DNA of 60,632 nucleotides from NCBI GenBank assembly GCA_002418865.1, contig DIEY01000089.1, forward strand, positions 61,612 to 122,243, written 5' to 3'. Positions within the stretch are counted from its first letter, which is position 1; every line of letters starts with the position of its first letter. Under the pieces are notes generated by a model. That model had not been told where the DNA came from and made no database searches. It saw nothing but the letters and a program-made list of their open reading frames with translations. The position numbers were made by a program, and so were the translations under genes. Source of the DNA: Bacteroidales bacterium UBA5762. Lineage in GTDB: Bacteria > Bacteroidota > Bacteroidia > Bacteroidales > TTA-H9. This document shows positions 8,833-19,100 of the stretch, one piece after another.

Positions 8833-9720
8833 TTAAGCTTTAGGGTGAGATTTTTGATATATTTTCTTTAAAGTTTCGAAGTCAGAATGAGTATAGATTT
8901 GAGTAGAAGCTAAGCTCGAATGTCCTAACAATTCTTTGATGGCATTCATATCTGCTCCTGCATTCAACAAATGCGTCGCAAAACTATGCCTAAGAATATG
9001 CGGACTCCGCTTCTCCAAAGTGGTTACTTTACTTAAAAATTTATTGACAATTCTATATACTAACAAGGGATACATGATTTGTCCTTTTCGAGTTAAAAAT
9101 AACCACGAATCGGGTGAATTTTCAAATTTAAAACGCTGACGATAGTCAAGATATTGTTGAAGATGTTCGGCTAATTTCTGCCCCATCGGAATCAACCTCT
9201 CCTTGCTTCTTTTCCCCATTACTTTAATATTCATAGCCTCAAAATTTACATCGGCTATCTTTAAATGTATCAGTTCCGACAATCGCATCCCAGTAGCATA
9301 TAGCATCTCAATGATCGCTTCATCTCTTATGGCTTCGTAATTTTCAATATCTTGGCCATCAGCACTTCCTATGGATTTCATGCTATCTTCGTTCACATAA
9401 ACCGGAATACGCTGAGGAATTTTTGGCAATGGAATCCCTTGAGCCGGATTGCTCTGAATAACCCCAGCTTTAATTAAGAACTTATAGTATTGACGCAATG
9501 AAATGATCTTTCGATGAATGCTTTTGGCTGAATAATGCTTATCCATCAGCCATACTAGATAACTACGTATAATTTCCGTACTTGCCCCATCAATATTGGA
9601 ATCATCATATTGCAACTGGCAATATAACGCAAACTGCTGTAAATCATATAAATAAGACTTGCAGGTATGTTTAGAGTATCTTTTCTCTTTTTCCAAATAT
9701 GTTATAAAAGTTTCAATCAC
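8833..9720 (-). CDS. xerC: Site-specific tyrosine recombinase, XerC/XerD type
   Basis: Resolves chromosome dimers at dif sites together with a partner recombinase. It has 295 residues, the normal Xer length. An N-terminal SAM-like DNA-binding domain (about 1-90) is followed by the catalytic domain. The active-site set is complete: R146 (TGMRLSEL), K170, H241 and R244 (HILRHSFATH), H267 (LLGHSSLASTQIYTH) and Tyr276. It lies in the rpsU-xerC-hpf operon, a housekeeping setting that argues against a mobile-element integrase. I cannot tell XerC from XerD by sequence alone. Confidence 0.92.
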   Translation of the reverse strand: MIETFITYLEKEKRYSKHTCKSYLYDLQQFALYCQLQYDDSNIDGASTEIIRSYLVWLMDKHYSAKSIHRKIISLRQYYKFLIKAGVIQSNPAQGIPLPKIPQRIPVYVNEDSMKSIGSADGQDIENYEAIRDEAIIEMLYATGMRLSELIHLKIADVNFEAMNIKVMGKRSKERLIPMGQKLAEHLQQYLDYRQRFKFENSPDSWLFLTRKGQIMYPLLVYRIVNKFLSKVTTLEKRSPHILRHSFATHLLNAGADMNAIKELLGHSSLASTQIYTHSDFETLKKIYQKSHPKA

Positions 9721-9753
9721 TTTGATGATTTACTTAAGTAAAATTACAACAAA

Positions 9754-9781
9754 TCCGGATAGAAAAAAATTTCTATCCGGA
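9754..9781 (-). terminator. Hairpin between rpsU and xerC
   Basis: A 12-bp perfect stem (9754-9765 with 9770-9781, TCCGGATAGAAA/TTTCTATCCGGA) with a 4-nt loop. In the minus direction it is followed by TTTGTTGTAATTTT, which is only moderately T-rich. It may terminate part of the rpsU message so that xerC and hpf are made at a lower level. Confidence 0.6.
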
Positions 9782-9810
9782 AAAGTTTTCATCCTGTATG
9801 CTCAGCAATC

Positions 9811-10005
9811 TCAACTAAGTTCTTGATTCCTGAGTTTCTGAATAAAGATGGCTCGAGTCTTCACTTCGCGTTTTTTGACGGAAGGTTTTGTATATTTCTG
9901 GCGTTCACGCAGTTCACGCATTGCGCCGGTTTTTTCGAACTTCCGTTTGAATTTCTTCAACGCTCTGTCGATGTTGTCGCCTTCTTTAACAGGAACAATG
10001 ATCAT
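9811..10005 (-). CDS. rpsU: 30S ribosomal protein S21
   Basis: Small basic protein of the 30S platform near the anti-Shine-Dalgarno region. It has 64 residues and begins MIIVPVKEGDNIDRALKKFK, with the family core KFEKTGAMRELRERQKYTKPS and a lysine- and arginine-rich tail. It is first in the operon with xerC and hpf. A clear TAnnTTTG element lies about 45 bp upstream. Confidence 0.96.
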   Translation of the reverse strand: MIIVPVKEGDNIDRALKKFKRKFEKTGAMRELRERQKYTKPSVKKREVKTRAIFIQKLRNQELS

Positions 10006-10049
10006 AATAAATACCTCGCTTTAAATGATTAGTTAAATAAATAGGGCTG

Positions 10050-10057
10050 CAAAGTTA
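10050..10057 (-). promoter_or_regulatory. Candidate -7 element TAACTTTG for rpsU
   Basis: Minus-strand TAACTTTG matches the Bacteroidota -7 consensus TAnnTTTG and lies 44 bp before the rpsU start codon. I did not find a good TTTG -33 element at the usual distance. Confidence 0.55.
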
Positions 10058-10205
10058 TACAATTTTTTGAAAAAATTAATGGGGATTAATTTATGGTACA
10101 TGGTGAATGGTGATTAGAGAATGAGGTGTGTGCTTCGTGGCCAGTGAATAGTGAAATTTAGTTAATCTTTTCTTAATTTTAATTTTCTCATTGAGAGGCT
10201 TGGCT

Positions 10206-11486
10206 TTATGTCTTTTTAAGCTGATGCAAATCGGAGGGTCTCAGGATAAGGAATTCTTTGAATGAAAGCCTACTATATTTCTGAAAAACAATAAGAAAAA
10301 TAAGTGTAGCGAAAGCATAACTAAGATTAGTAGCCATTGCCGAGCCAATAATGCCATATCGAGGTATCCAGAGCAAGTTAAGGATAATATTCAACACAAG
10401 TGAAGGGATAAGCGTTTTAATGCTAAGCATGGGTTTCCCTAAACCCGCGAAATAACTTTCAATAATTCTATAAATCATAAAAATGACAATACCTGGTAAT
10501 ATGGTTTGAACGACCCGAATACTCGGAATGAAGGATTTTCCAAAAATTAACGGAAGTAAAGGAGGAGTAAGTACAACAAGAACCAAAGCCGCAATTAATG
10601 ATGCAGGTAAACAAAGACGCATCATCAGGGCTGTGGTTCTGGCCATCATTCTTTCATTAGCCGCATTGGCTGTTCGGCTCATTAAAACAACTCCAATAGC
10701 GTAGGGCAATAACCATAACTGTTCGGCAACAGAAACTCCAAGAGCATAATAGCCAATTTCAGAAGGTTTGGCTAATTTCTGAAGTAAAAGAATATCCATT
10801 TTATAATTTAATTGGAGCATCACGAAAGCCAGAGCAAAACCAAAACCTTTACTAGCGAGGCTTTTGAGGATTTCGGCAGTGAAATGCCATCTAAGAGCAT
10901 ACTGATGGTAAATGCGCAAGAAGAATACGAAAAATAAGGTGGCTGTGGCTAATAAATTGGCTATAAGCGCTCCTGCAATGCCCATTCGAAGAATGCCAAC
11001 CGTAATAGCCGTCAAAATTAAATTAAGGGTAACTGGAATCCAATAAATTTTATTGGAAGTTTGAATATCTTCTTTGCCAATAAATATTCCCGAGGTATAG
11101 ATGTTGCCCAGTGCGAATGGAATGATGCACAGCGCCAATAAAATCCAATTCGTTTCAAGCAAGGGATTATTCAAAATGACATAAGCAATAGCCGATACCA
11201 TGATACCAACCGTAGAAGTCAAACTCAACATGACGTAGATGGATGAAATAGTTTGGCTTTCGTCGAATTTTTTATGGCCTAGATGATATACAGCCGAACG
11301 GCTCATGCCCAGTTGCACCAAACCCATTACTACTTGAGGGACAACATATAAGGAAGTATAGAGGCCATATCCTCGGGGTCCAAGAATTCGGGAAAGCAGA
11401 ATGCTTATACCCAATGTACTGGCCATGGCCAGAATATTGCTGCCCAGCACTCCGCTAATATCTCTAATAAGACTATGTTTTGCCAT
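10206..11486 (-). CDS. Polysaccharide flippase (Wzx/MATE-like membrane protein)
   Basis: Probable exporter of lipid-linked sugar units across the inner membrane. The 426 residues are almost wholly hydrophobic, with about 12-14 membrane segments and the typical N-terminal pattern of a Wzx flippase (GVLGSNILAMASTLGISILL, then SRILGPRGYGLYTSLYVVPQ). The C-terminal half shows the usual second bundle (GIIGSAMATNLSYAFATLIF). I place the start at ATG 11486 (MAKHSLIRD); the frame runs on to a TTG at 11525 without a better site. It is divergent from the aminotransferase gene, with about 80 bp between them, suggesting a shared glycan-related role. Confidence 0.82.
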   Translation of the reverse strand: MAKHSLIRDISGVLGSNILAMASTLGISILLSRILGPRGYGLYTSLYVVPQVVMGLVQLGMSRSAVYHLGHKKFDESQTISSIYVMLSLTSTVGIMVSAIAYVILNNPLLETNWILLALCIIPFALGNIYTSGIFIGKEDIQTSNKIYWIPVTLNLILTAITVGILRMGIAGALIANLLATATLFFVFFLRIYHQYALRWHFTAEILKSLASKGFGFALAFVMLQLNYKMDILLLQKLAKPSEIGYYALGVSVAEQLWLLPYAIGVVLMSRTANAANERMMARTTALMMRLCLPASLIAALVLVVLTPPLLPLIFGKSFIPSIRVVQTILPGIVIFMIYRIIESYFAGLGKPMLSIKTLIPSLVLNIILNLLWIPRYGIIGSAMATNLSYAFATLIFLIVFQKYSRLSFKEFLILRPSDLHQLKKT

Positions 11487-11566
11487 AAATTGTATGCGAA
11501 GATAAGGATTTCGACTCCAGCCCAAGAATATGTAATTTCGCAGCCTGAATTATCAATCTAACAAAG

Positions 11567-12721
11567 GTGCATATTCCTTTTAACAAACCCTATTTTGGAC
11601 TGCGAGAAGCTCTTGCTACGCTTAATGTTGCTCTAAGTGGTCAATTTTCAGGAAATGGGAAATACACCCGAAAAAGCCAACTATTTTTCGAGAACAGATT
11701 CCATTTTGCAAAGACTTTACTTACCACCTCATGCAGTGATGCTTTGGAAATGGCAGCCATTCTTTCTGAAGTTGGGCCAGGAGATGAAGTCATCATGCCT
11801 TCGTTTACATTCCCTTCAACCGCCAATGCGTTTTTACTGAGGGGTGCCAAAATCATCTTTGCCGATACCTTAGCTGATATACCCAACATAGATCCCGAAG
11901 CCATAGAAAACCTCATCACGCCAAAAACTCGCGCTATTGTCGTAGTGCATTACTGTGGCATAGCTTGCAACATGGAGGCTATCGAGCGTTTGACAAAAAA
12001 ATATGGATTACTATTGATCGAAGATGCTGCTCACTCCATCGATTCATATTATAAAGGGAAACCCTTAGGAAGTTTTGGTAATATGGCAGCCTTTTCATTT
12101 CACGAAACAAAAAACATCATCTCAGGAGAAGGTGGTATGTTGGTAGTAAACGATGAAAGATTCATCAAACGAGCGGAAATTATATGGGAAAAAGGAACGA
12201 ATAGAGCTGCCTTCCGACGTAAAGAAGTCAACAAGTATGAATGGGTAGATATTGGTTCTTCATTTTTGCCGGCCGAAATGGTGTCTGCATTTCTTTATGC
12301 CCAATTAAGCAAGTTCGAACGCATCCAAAAACTTCGTAAAAAAGTATGGACATTATATTATGAATATCTTGTGCCATTAGAAGAAAAAGGATTTATACGC
12401 CTTCCTGTAGTTCCAGAATATGCCAGCGTGAATGGAAATTTTTTTTATTTCAGGGTAAACGACGCTTCGACTCGAGAGGAATTGCTTAAATACTTACAAA
12501 ACAAAGGCATACATGCCGTATTTCATTATTTACCCCTTCATAAAAGCCCATATTTTGCTACCCGCCATGATGGACGAATTCTACCAAATACCGAGAAATT
12601 TTCGGCTACCATTATTCGTCCTCCATTTTATCCCCGACTCTCGAAAAGAAAGATCAAAATTGTTTGCAAAGCTATTTCTGCTTTTTTCCAAGAACACTCC
12701 ATCGTCAACAAAAACTTTTAA
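11567..12721 (+). CDS. DegT/DnrJ/EryC1/StrS family sugar aminotransferase, WecE/RffA-like
   Basis: PLP enzyme that transfers an amino group to a nucleotide-linked 4-keto-6-deoxyhexose. The 384 residues cover the fold-type I domain. The PLP lysine is K182 in FHETKNIISGEGG, and D153 in IEDAAHSI contacts the pyridine nitrogen. The start HIPFNKPYFG is typical of the dTDP-4-amino-4,6-dideoxygalactose transaminase (WecE) group, although the start codon here is GTG with no ATG nearby. It is divergent from the flippase at 10206-11486, which supports a role in surface glycan sugars. The exact sugar is not certain. Confidence 0.85.
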   Translation: MHIPFNKPYFGLREALATLNVALSGQFSGNGKYTRKSQLFFENRFHFAKTLLTTSCSDALEMAAILSEVGPGDEVIMPSFTFPSTANAFLLRGAKIIFADTLADIPNIDPEAIENLITPKTRAIVVVHYCGIACNMEAIERLTKKYGLLLIEDAAHSIDSYYKGKPLGSFGNMAAFSFHETKNIISGEGGMLVVNDERFIKRAEIIWEKGTNRAAFRRKEVNKYEWVDIGSSFLPAEMVSAFLYAQLSKFERIQKLRKKVWTLYYEYLVPLEEKGFIRLPVVPEYASVNGNFFYFRVNDASTREELLKYLQNKGIHAVFHYLPLHKSPYFATRHDGRILPNTEKFSATIIRPPFYPRLSKRKIKIVCKAISAFFQEHSIVNKNF

Positions 12722-12914
12722 CCACCAAATTCAAACTAATATCAATCCATTTGAACATTAATGATAGTATGCTGTTTCAATAAATTTCATGAATGAGAAA
12801 TCAAACTTGATAACCAAGAACAGCAAGACTTTTGTAAGGGGTTATATGCAGCAACAGTGGTATTAAGTTTTCTTAAATATTTAGTCAACGAACAAAATAT
12901 AAAATCAATTGTTA

Positions 12915-12922
12915 TACATTTG
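12915..12922 (+). promoter_or_regulatory. Candidate -7 element TACATTTG for the efflux operon
   Basis: TACATTTG matches TAnnTTTG exactly and lies 46 bp before the TetR start codon. It is directly followed by the palindrome at 12924-12952, so transcription would start inside the palindrome. Confidence 0.6.
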
Positions 12923-12923
12923 C

Positions 12924-12952
12924 ACTCTAAAAACTTAAATAGTTTTTAGAGT
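12924..12952. promoter_or_regulatory. Perfect inverted repeat, likely TetR-family operator
   Basis: Two 12-bp arms (12924-12935 ACTCTAAAAACT and 12941-12952 AGTTTTTAGAGT) are exact reverse complements around a 5-bp centre TAAAT. The site starts two bases after the -7 element and ends 16 bp before the regulator's ATG. Position and symmetry fit an autoregulatory operator. An RNA hairpin role is less likely because the arms are A/T-rich. Confidence 0.65.
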
Positions 12953-12968
12953 TTTTGAAGAGATAAAA

Positions 12969-13589
12969 ATGCTGAAGGACAACATTATAAGTAATTCTAT
13001 CAGGCTATTTAGGAGTATGGGCATACGCACTGTCACCATGGAAATGATAGCAGATGAAATCGGGATTTCGAAACGTACTTTGTATGAACATTTCAAGACG
13101 AAGGATGAATTGGTCGAGACCTGTGTACAAGCAGAGTTAAATAGGTTAATAGAAAAAGATACTGCCATCACTCAAAATAGCTCACATATTATTGAAACTT
13201 ATCTTTTATTTATGCGGAGTCATATTCAGGAATTACGCCAAACCAATTATTTATTTATAAAAGACTTAAGGCAGCTCTATCCGAGCAGTATTTATTGCAA
13301 GACAACAGAATTCGAATCGAGAATCAAAGAAGGGATAAAAAATTTTATTGAAAAAGGGAAGGAAGAAAATATTTTTAGGCCCGAAGTTAATGTAGAATTA
13401 GCAACCCTCATTTTATTCGAACAATTGCAACTGTTGATGGAGAATGGAGAAAAGATATTTTCAATGCATTATTTTTCACCAGCCGAAGTATTCGAGCATA
13501 TCTCCATCAATTTCATACGAGGGATGGCCACTAAAGAAGGGATTGACCTCATAGACTATTATTATAGCAAGCATCGTTTAACAGATTAA
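12969..13589 (+). CDS. TetR/AcrR family transcriptional regulator of the efflux operon
   Basis: Probable local repressor of the RND pump genes that follow. It has 206 residues. The N-terminal DNA-binding domain (about 8-55) shows the family pattern: IRTVTMEMIADEIGISKRTL then YEHFKTKDELVE. The C-terminal part is all helical and would hold the ligand pocket. The four downstream genes run on the same strand with short gaps (57, 40 and 42 bp), so it likely heads the operon and regulates itself through the palindrome just upstream. The ligand is unknown. Confidence 0.9.
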   Translation: MLKDNIISNSIRLFRSMGIRTVTMEMIADEIGISKRTLYEHFKTKDELVETCVQAELNRLIEKDTAITQNSSHIIETYLLFMRSHIQELRQTNYLFIKDLRQLYPSSIYCKTTEFESRIKEGIKNFIEKGKEENIFRPEVNVELATLILFEQLQLLMENGEKIFSMHYFSPAEVFEHISINFIRGMATKEGIDLIDYYYSKHRLTD

Positions 13590-13646
13590 ACCATTTCAAA
13601 AAAGAGTATCCAATTGCAAGATTTAAAAAGTAATAATCTTTAAAAT

Positions 13647-14984
13647 ATGAAAATCAAATTAAGAATGACATTATTAGGAAGCCTATTCATCAGCTTCTTT
13701 TTATTTTGCAGTATAGAAGCAAAAAGCCAGAATGATACTTTGTTTATCACACTTCAACAGGCTGTTGATAGAGCAATAGAGCAAAACCTTATGCAACAGG
13801 TTTCAGCACTTGAAATCGAGAGGAAACAAGTTAAGGTTCAGGAATACATGGCGGCCTTATATCCAACCATTCAGGGTAGTGGAAGTTATACGCGGAACAT
13901 CAAGAAACCCGTTATTTTCATGCCACCCGAATCACCTTTTGGACCTACCCTCGAAATAGGTTCTGACAATGCCTATAATGGCTCATTAAGTTTTTCACTT
14001 CCTTTATTTGCCATGAATATTTATGAATCTATTAAATTAGGGAAAAAGGATGTTGAAATGAGTGCAGAAAAAGAAAGGGAAAATCGTATTAATCTGGCTG
14101 CTACAGTTAGAAACACTTATTATAATGTACTCTTACTTCAACAAACCGTCGAGGTTTATAAAAGAAGTTACCAGAATGCGACTGAAAATTTAAAAAACAT
14201 TCAACAAATGCAGGCCAATGGTTTGGTTTCGGAATATGATGCCATAAGAGCAAAGGTTCAGGTAGATAATCTTTATCCCAATCTCTTACAAGCTGAAAAT
14301 TCATACCAGAATCTCATAAATATATTCAAAATCATTCTAAATATTGAAACTACGACTCCCATAACACTTGATGAAAATGAATTAATAAAAGTTCAACTAG
14401 AAGAACTCGATACTATACCATCAAACTGGTATAACGATAATCCAACCTTGAGACAATTCGGTATTAATCGTCAATTATTAGATATTCAAAAGAAAATGAT
14501 AAGAAACAGTAGCATACCCACGCTGGCAGCTTTTGGCAATTATACTTATCAAACTCAGGCCAATGATTTCAAATTTAGCGATTATCAATGGATTGCCTCC
14601 TCTGCGGTGGGTTTACAACTTAATATACCCATTTTTAAAGGTTTTTCTGTGCGCAGGCAGTTAAGCCAGGCTGAAATTGGCTTGCGTCAGCTCGATCTTC
14701 AAGAAGCTTATACACGCAATAATCTTGAGGCCCAAATACAAAATGCAAAGAATGCCATTTACACAGCTATAAAGAAGGTAAATGCCGCCTCGGGCAATGT
14801 AGAACTTTCACAAAAAGGATATAAGATCGCACAAACACGATATAATACTGGTCAAGCCACACTGGTTGAGCTGAATGATGCCGAAAATGCTATGATGCAA
14901 GCCAGACTCAACCTCATTCAAGCTCGTTCGGAATATCTAAATGCCCGTAATGAATATCAAAAGATTATTGGCAAAACAATGTAA
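13647..14984 (+). CDS. TolC-family outer membrane efflux channel
   Basis: Outer membrane exit duct of a tripartite pump. It has 445 residues with a signal peptide at about 1-27 and long helical hairpins in two repeated halves. The family hallmarks include QAVDRAIEQNLMQQ near the start, the loop GLVSEYDAIRAKVQVDNLYP, and the C-terminal repeat YNTGQATLVELNDAENAMMQ. It lies between the TetR regulator and the adaptor lipoprotein, the usual order of a Bacteroidota RND operon. Confidence 0.92.
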   Translation: MKIKLRMTLLGSLFISFFLFCSIEAKSQNDTLFITLQQAVDRAIEQNLMQQVSALEIERKQVKVQEYMAALYPTIQGSGSYTRNIKKPVIFMPPESPFGPTLEIGSDNAYNGSLSFSLPLFAMNIYESIKLGKKDVEMSAEKERENRINLAATVRNTYYNVLLLQQTVEVYKRSYQNATENLKNIQQMQANGLVSEYDAIRAKVQVDNLYPNLLQAENSYQNLINIFKIILNIETTTPITLDENELIKVQLEELDTIPSNWYNDNPTLRQFGINRQLLDIQKKMIRNSSIPTLAAFGNYTYQTQANDFKFSDYQWIASSAVGLQLNIPIFKGFSVRRQLSQAEIGLRQLDLQEAYTRNNLEAQIQNAKNAIYTAIKKVNAASGNVELSQKGYKIAQTRYNTGQATLVELNDAENAMMQARLNLIQARSEYLNARNEYQKIIGKTM

Positions 14985-15024
14985 TTCAACAAGAATCATT
15001 TTAAATTAAAACATACATACAACT

Positions 15025-16065
15025 ATGAAAAATAAAAATTTCTTAGCAATAGTGCTGCTTATGAACTTAGCCTTTTTGATTTCATGCAGCAATAGTAAAA
15101 GCTCCGAAACTACAGTTCAACAAACTCCTAATGTGGTGACATCCACCGTTGAACTCTCCAGCATCGAGAGGATTATCAGGTATCCTGTTACTATACTTGC
15201 CTATAAAGAAAATCATCTTGCTCCAGCTACTGCTGGGAGAGTAGAAAAAATTCTTGTAGATATTGGCGATCCGGTAAAAACCGGGCAGGTAGTGGCCCAA
15301 CTGGACAGAACAAATTACCAACAAGCTTATATTCAATACCAAAAAATACTTTTAGATTTGATGCGCATGGACTCGCTTCTGAAAGTCGGCGCTATTGCTC
15401 CTCAACAATACGATCAGGTGAAAATGCAATATGATATTGCCAAGACCAATCTTGAATTTTTGGAAGATAACACTACTTTGAAATCACCCATCGATGGAGA
15501 AGTTACGGGTAAATATCTTAACGACGGAGAGATGTTCACCATGAGTCCGGCACCCGGCATCGGTAAACCTGCCATTGTATCAATCATGCAGTTGAACCGA
15601 TTGAAGATGCTGGTAGGTGTATCCTCGAAGTATCTTCCCAACATTAAAAGAGGTATGAAAGTAGATATAACTTCCGAGATTTATCCTGGGAAAGTTTTTA
15701 CAGGAAGTATCGACAAAATATATCCGACAGTTGATAATATGAGTAAGACATTTACGGTTGAGGTAATCATCAATAATCAAGGCCACATTCTCAGACCTGG
15801 TTTATTTGCCACTGCCTCCATAGATATTGGAAAAGACGAAGCTTTGGTTATACCATCATTTATCATTCAAAAACAATCGGGAACCAACGAACGCTTTGTG
15901 TTTATTTATGAAGATGGTAAAGCAATACGTAAGTCGATAGAAGTGGGTGATGTTTTTGATGATAAAGTTGAAATTGTAAGTGGATTGAATCCAGGAGATG
16001 AATTAATTATCGAAGGTCAAATGGCTGTAAAAGATGGACAGAGTGTCAATCGTGTGTCGAAGTAA
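15025..16065 (+). CDS. RND efflux periplasmic adaptor lipoprotein (membrane fusion protein)
   Basis: Links the inner membrane pump to the TolC-like channel. It has 346 residues. The signal peptide ends in a lipobox (LISC, Cys21), so it is a lipoprotein. The biotinyl-lipoyl half motifs (AGRVEKILVDIGDPVKTGQVVAQLD; LKSPIDGEVTGKYLNDGEMF) flank a rather short helical hairpin. The beta-barrel and membrane-proximal domains follow (GLNPGDELIIEGQMAVKDGQ). It is 40 bp after the channel gene and 42 bp before the pump gene. Confidence 0.92.
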   Translation: MKNKNFLAIVLLMNLAFLISCSNSKSSETTVQQTPNVVTSTVELSSIERIIRYPVTILAYKENHLAPATAGRVEKILVDIGDPVKTGQVVAQLDRTNYQQAYIQYQKILLDLMRMDSLLKVGAIAPQQYDQVKMQYDIAKTNLEFLEDNTTLKSPIDGEVTGKYLNDGEMFTMSPAPGIGKPAIVSIMQLNRLKMLVGVSSKYLPNIKRGMKVDITSEIYPGKVFTGSIDKIYPTVDNMSKTFTVEVIINNQGHILRPGLFATASIDIGKDEALVIPSFIIQKQSGTNERFVFIYEDGKAIRKSIEVGDVFDDKVEIVSGLNPGDELIIEGQMAVKDGQSVNRVSK

Positions 16066-16107
16066 GCATTGACCAGATAAGCTAAACTTTTTAAATAGGA
16101 AAAAAAT

Positions 16108-19100
16108 ATGAGTATATATAGTGAATCTGTAAGAAAGCCGGTAACCACCATCATGATTTTTGTGGCTGTTATCGTATTGGGAGTATTCTCACTTGTGAAT
16201 TTACCCATTGATTTAATGCCTGACATGGATATTCCGGCGATGAGTGTAATTACTTTTTACCCAGGAGCCAGTGCAGAAGATATAGAGGTGAATGTGACAA
16301 AACCACTTGAAAATCAATTAAATTCACTTCAAAACTTGAAAAAGGTAACTTCTACCAGTAAGGATAATATTTCGTTCATACTAATTGAATTTGAATATGG
16401 TACTAACATGGATCAGTCGAGTAATGATGTAAGAGATTTACTTAGTTTGGTAGAGAACACTTTACCCGAAGACGCTGAAAAGCCTACCTTGTTCAAATTC
16501 AATTCTTCGATGATACCTGTAGTAATTTACGGGGTTACAGCAAAAGAAAGTTATCCTGCGCTAGAAAAAATCATTGATGAACGAATTACTGAAAGATTAA
16601 GTCGTATAGACGGGGTAGGTGCAGTAACCGTAATGGGAAAACCCATACGTATTGTAGATGTGAGGGTTGATCCTCGCAAATTAGATTCTTATGGTCTTAC
16701 CCTCGAGCAGGTAGGTAATGCGATTGGTGCAGAGAATCTTGCATTACCAGCCGGAAGAATGGAAGTCGGACAAATGGAGTTCCCAATTAGAACCAATGGT
16801 GAATTCAAAAACAGCGATGTTGTGAAAGATATTGTGGTTTCGAAATCGAGTGCGGGTTTAGTGTATTTAAGAGATGTTGCCCAAGTTAAGGATACACTTA
16901 AACATATTTATGTAGATGAACGCATCGATGGGGAAGTTGGAGTAAGATTGATGGTACAGAAGCAAAGTGGAGCAAATACCGTTCAAATTGCTAATTTGGT
17001 GCGTGAAAGAATGGATGAACTCAGCAAGGAACTCCCTAGTGATGTAAAAATAGTAAATATCATCGATACATCCGAATTCATTCAGAGTTCTATCAACAAT
17101 CTTTCCGAAACTCTTTTATATGCCTTTATTTTTGTTACTTTAGTTGTATTTATTTTCTTGGGCAGATGGCGTTCAACCTTCATCATCCTACTCACTATTC
17201 CAGTTTCACTTATCGCAGCATTTATCTTCCTTTACGCCATCGGTGGAACACTGAATATCATTTCACTTTCTGCACTTGCCATTGCCATAGGTATGGTTGT
17301 GGATGATGCTATTGTAGTGTTGGAAAACATTACTAAACATATAGAGCGAGGTAGTAATCCTATGGAAGCGGCAGTATTTGCAACAAGAGAAGTAGGTTTA
17401 GCCGTTGTAGCAAGTACCTTAGTTATTGTAGCAGTATTTTTCCCATTGACTTTAATGACAGGCCTTACTGGAGTCGTATTCAGACAATTGGGTTGGATAG
17501 TCAGCATAACTATCACAATTTCAACATTAGCCGCATTATCGCTAACTCCCATGCTATCTTCTCGTATTTTGAAAAGCAACCTCTATTATAACTACCATCC
17601 TAATAAACTTTTAAATGCTGTAACACGATTTTGGGGGAGGTTCGACAATTGGTATGCAAAATCTCTAAGTTATGCCCTTCGACATAAAAAACTTATCCTT
17701 TCTGCTGGATTTGTTCTCTTTGTTGGAAGCTTATTCTTACTCAATTTTATTAGGTCCGAATTTATGCCTGAACAAGATAATGGCAGAATAGGTATAAATA
17801 TTGAAATTCCTCAGGGAGTCAGAATTGATGAATCTAAGAAGCTAGCTCGGGATTTTGAGAATGTTATAAGACAAAAATACCCCGAAATCGAATTAATTTC
17901 AACCAGTATCGGCATAGATGAAGAAGGTTCTATGGCCAGTGCCATTCAGAAGGCTGGTTCTTACATTATTACCATGACCATTAGATTAAGTAGTGTAGAA
18001 GAACGTTCACGTAGTGTTTTTGAAATAGTCGATAGTTTGCGCAACGATTTAACCAAATATCCCATCATAGCTTCTTCTTATGTTAGTGTTGGTGGTTCAA
18101 GAAATCAAATGGCAGCCACAGCTATGGGTGGTGGAGGTAATAATGTAGTGGTAAATATTTTTGGCTACGATATTAATAAAACTAACTATATAGCCGATCA
18201 AATCTCAAGCTATATGAAAACACAGCCCGGTTTCAGAGACGTTACCATTTCCCGCGATAAGGACCGCCTCGAAATCCAGGTAATACCCGATCGAACTAAA
18301 CTGGCCCAATTGGGTATGAATACAGCCATGTTATCGAGCGCTATTAGAAATAGGGTGTTAGGATTTACGGCTACAAAATATAGAGAAGAAGGAAATGAAT
18401 ACGATGTTATTGTTAAATATAACGATGATAACCTGGTTTCGATCGATGATATACGAAATATCACTTTTAGAGGACCCCAGGGCAATTTGGTCAGAGTAAA
18501 CGACGTAGCCGAAGTTAGGGAGGTTTATACTACACCAAATATCGAACATGAAAATAAAACCCGTGTAGTTAGAGTCGAAGCCTCGCTCAGTGGCACTGAC
18601 CTTGGAAAAGCTACCAATATGATCAATTCTCGACTGAAGACTCTCGACATCCCTCCTGAGATTTTTGTCGAAATAAGTGGTGCCGCCAAAGATATGGCCG
18701 ATACTTTTAGAGATTTGGGGCTTTTGTTCATTCTTATCATGGTGCTCACATATATTGTAATGGCCTCTCAGTTTGAGTCGATGCGCGAACCTTTTATTAT
18801 CATGTTTTCAATACCATTTGCTATTACAGGTGTATTAATCGCATTGGCCATTACAAACACCAGTATCAATATCATTTCGGGTATTGGGATAGTAACGCTA
18901 GTCGGAATTGCAGTGAAAAACTCCATCGTATTGGTCGATTTCATCAATTTGCTCGTTAGCAGAGGATATTCCATAAAAGACGCCATTATAGCTGGTGGAA
19001 GATCAAGGTTAAGACCTATTCTAATGACTTCATTTACCACCCTTCTGGGTATGCTTCCTCTCGCTATTTCTCAAGGTGAGGGTTCTGAAATCTGGCGTCC

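Noticed and set aside
8833..9720. Integrase of a mobile element
   Set aside because: The tyrosine recombinase is locked in the rpsU-hpf housekeeping operon with no att site or cargo, so Xer is the better call.
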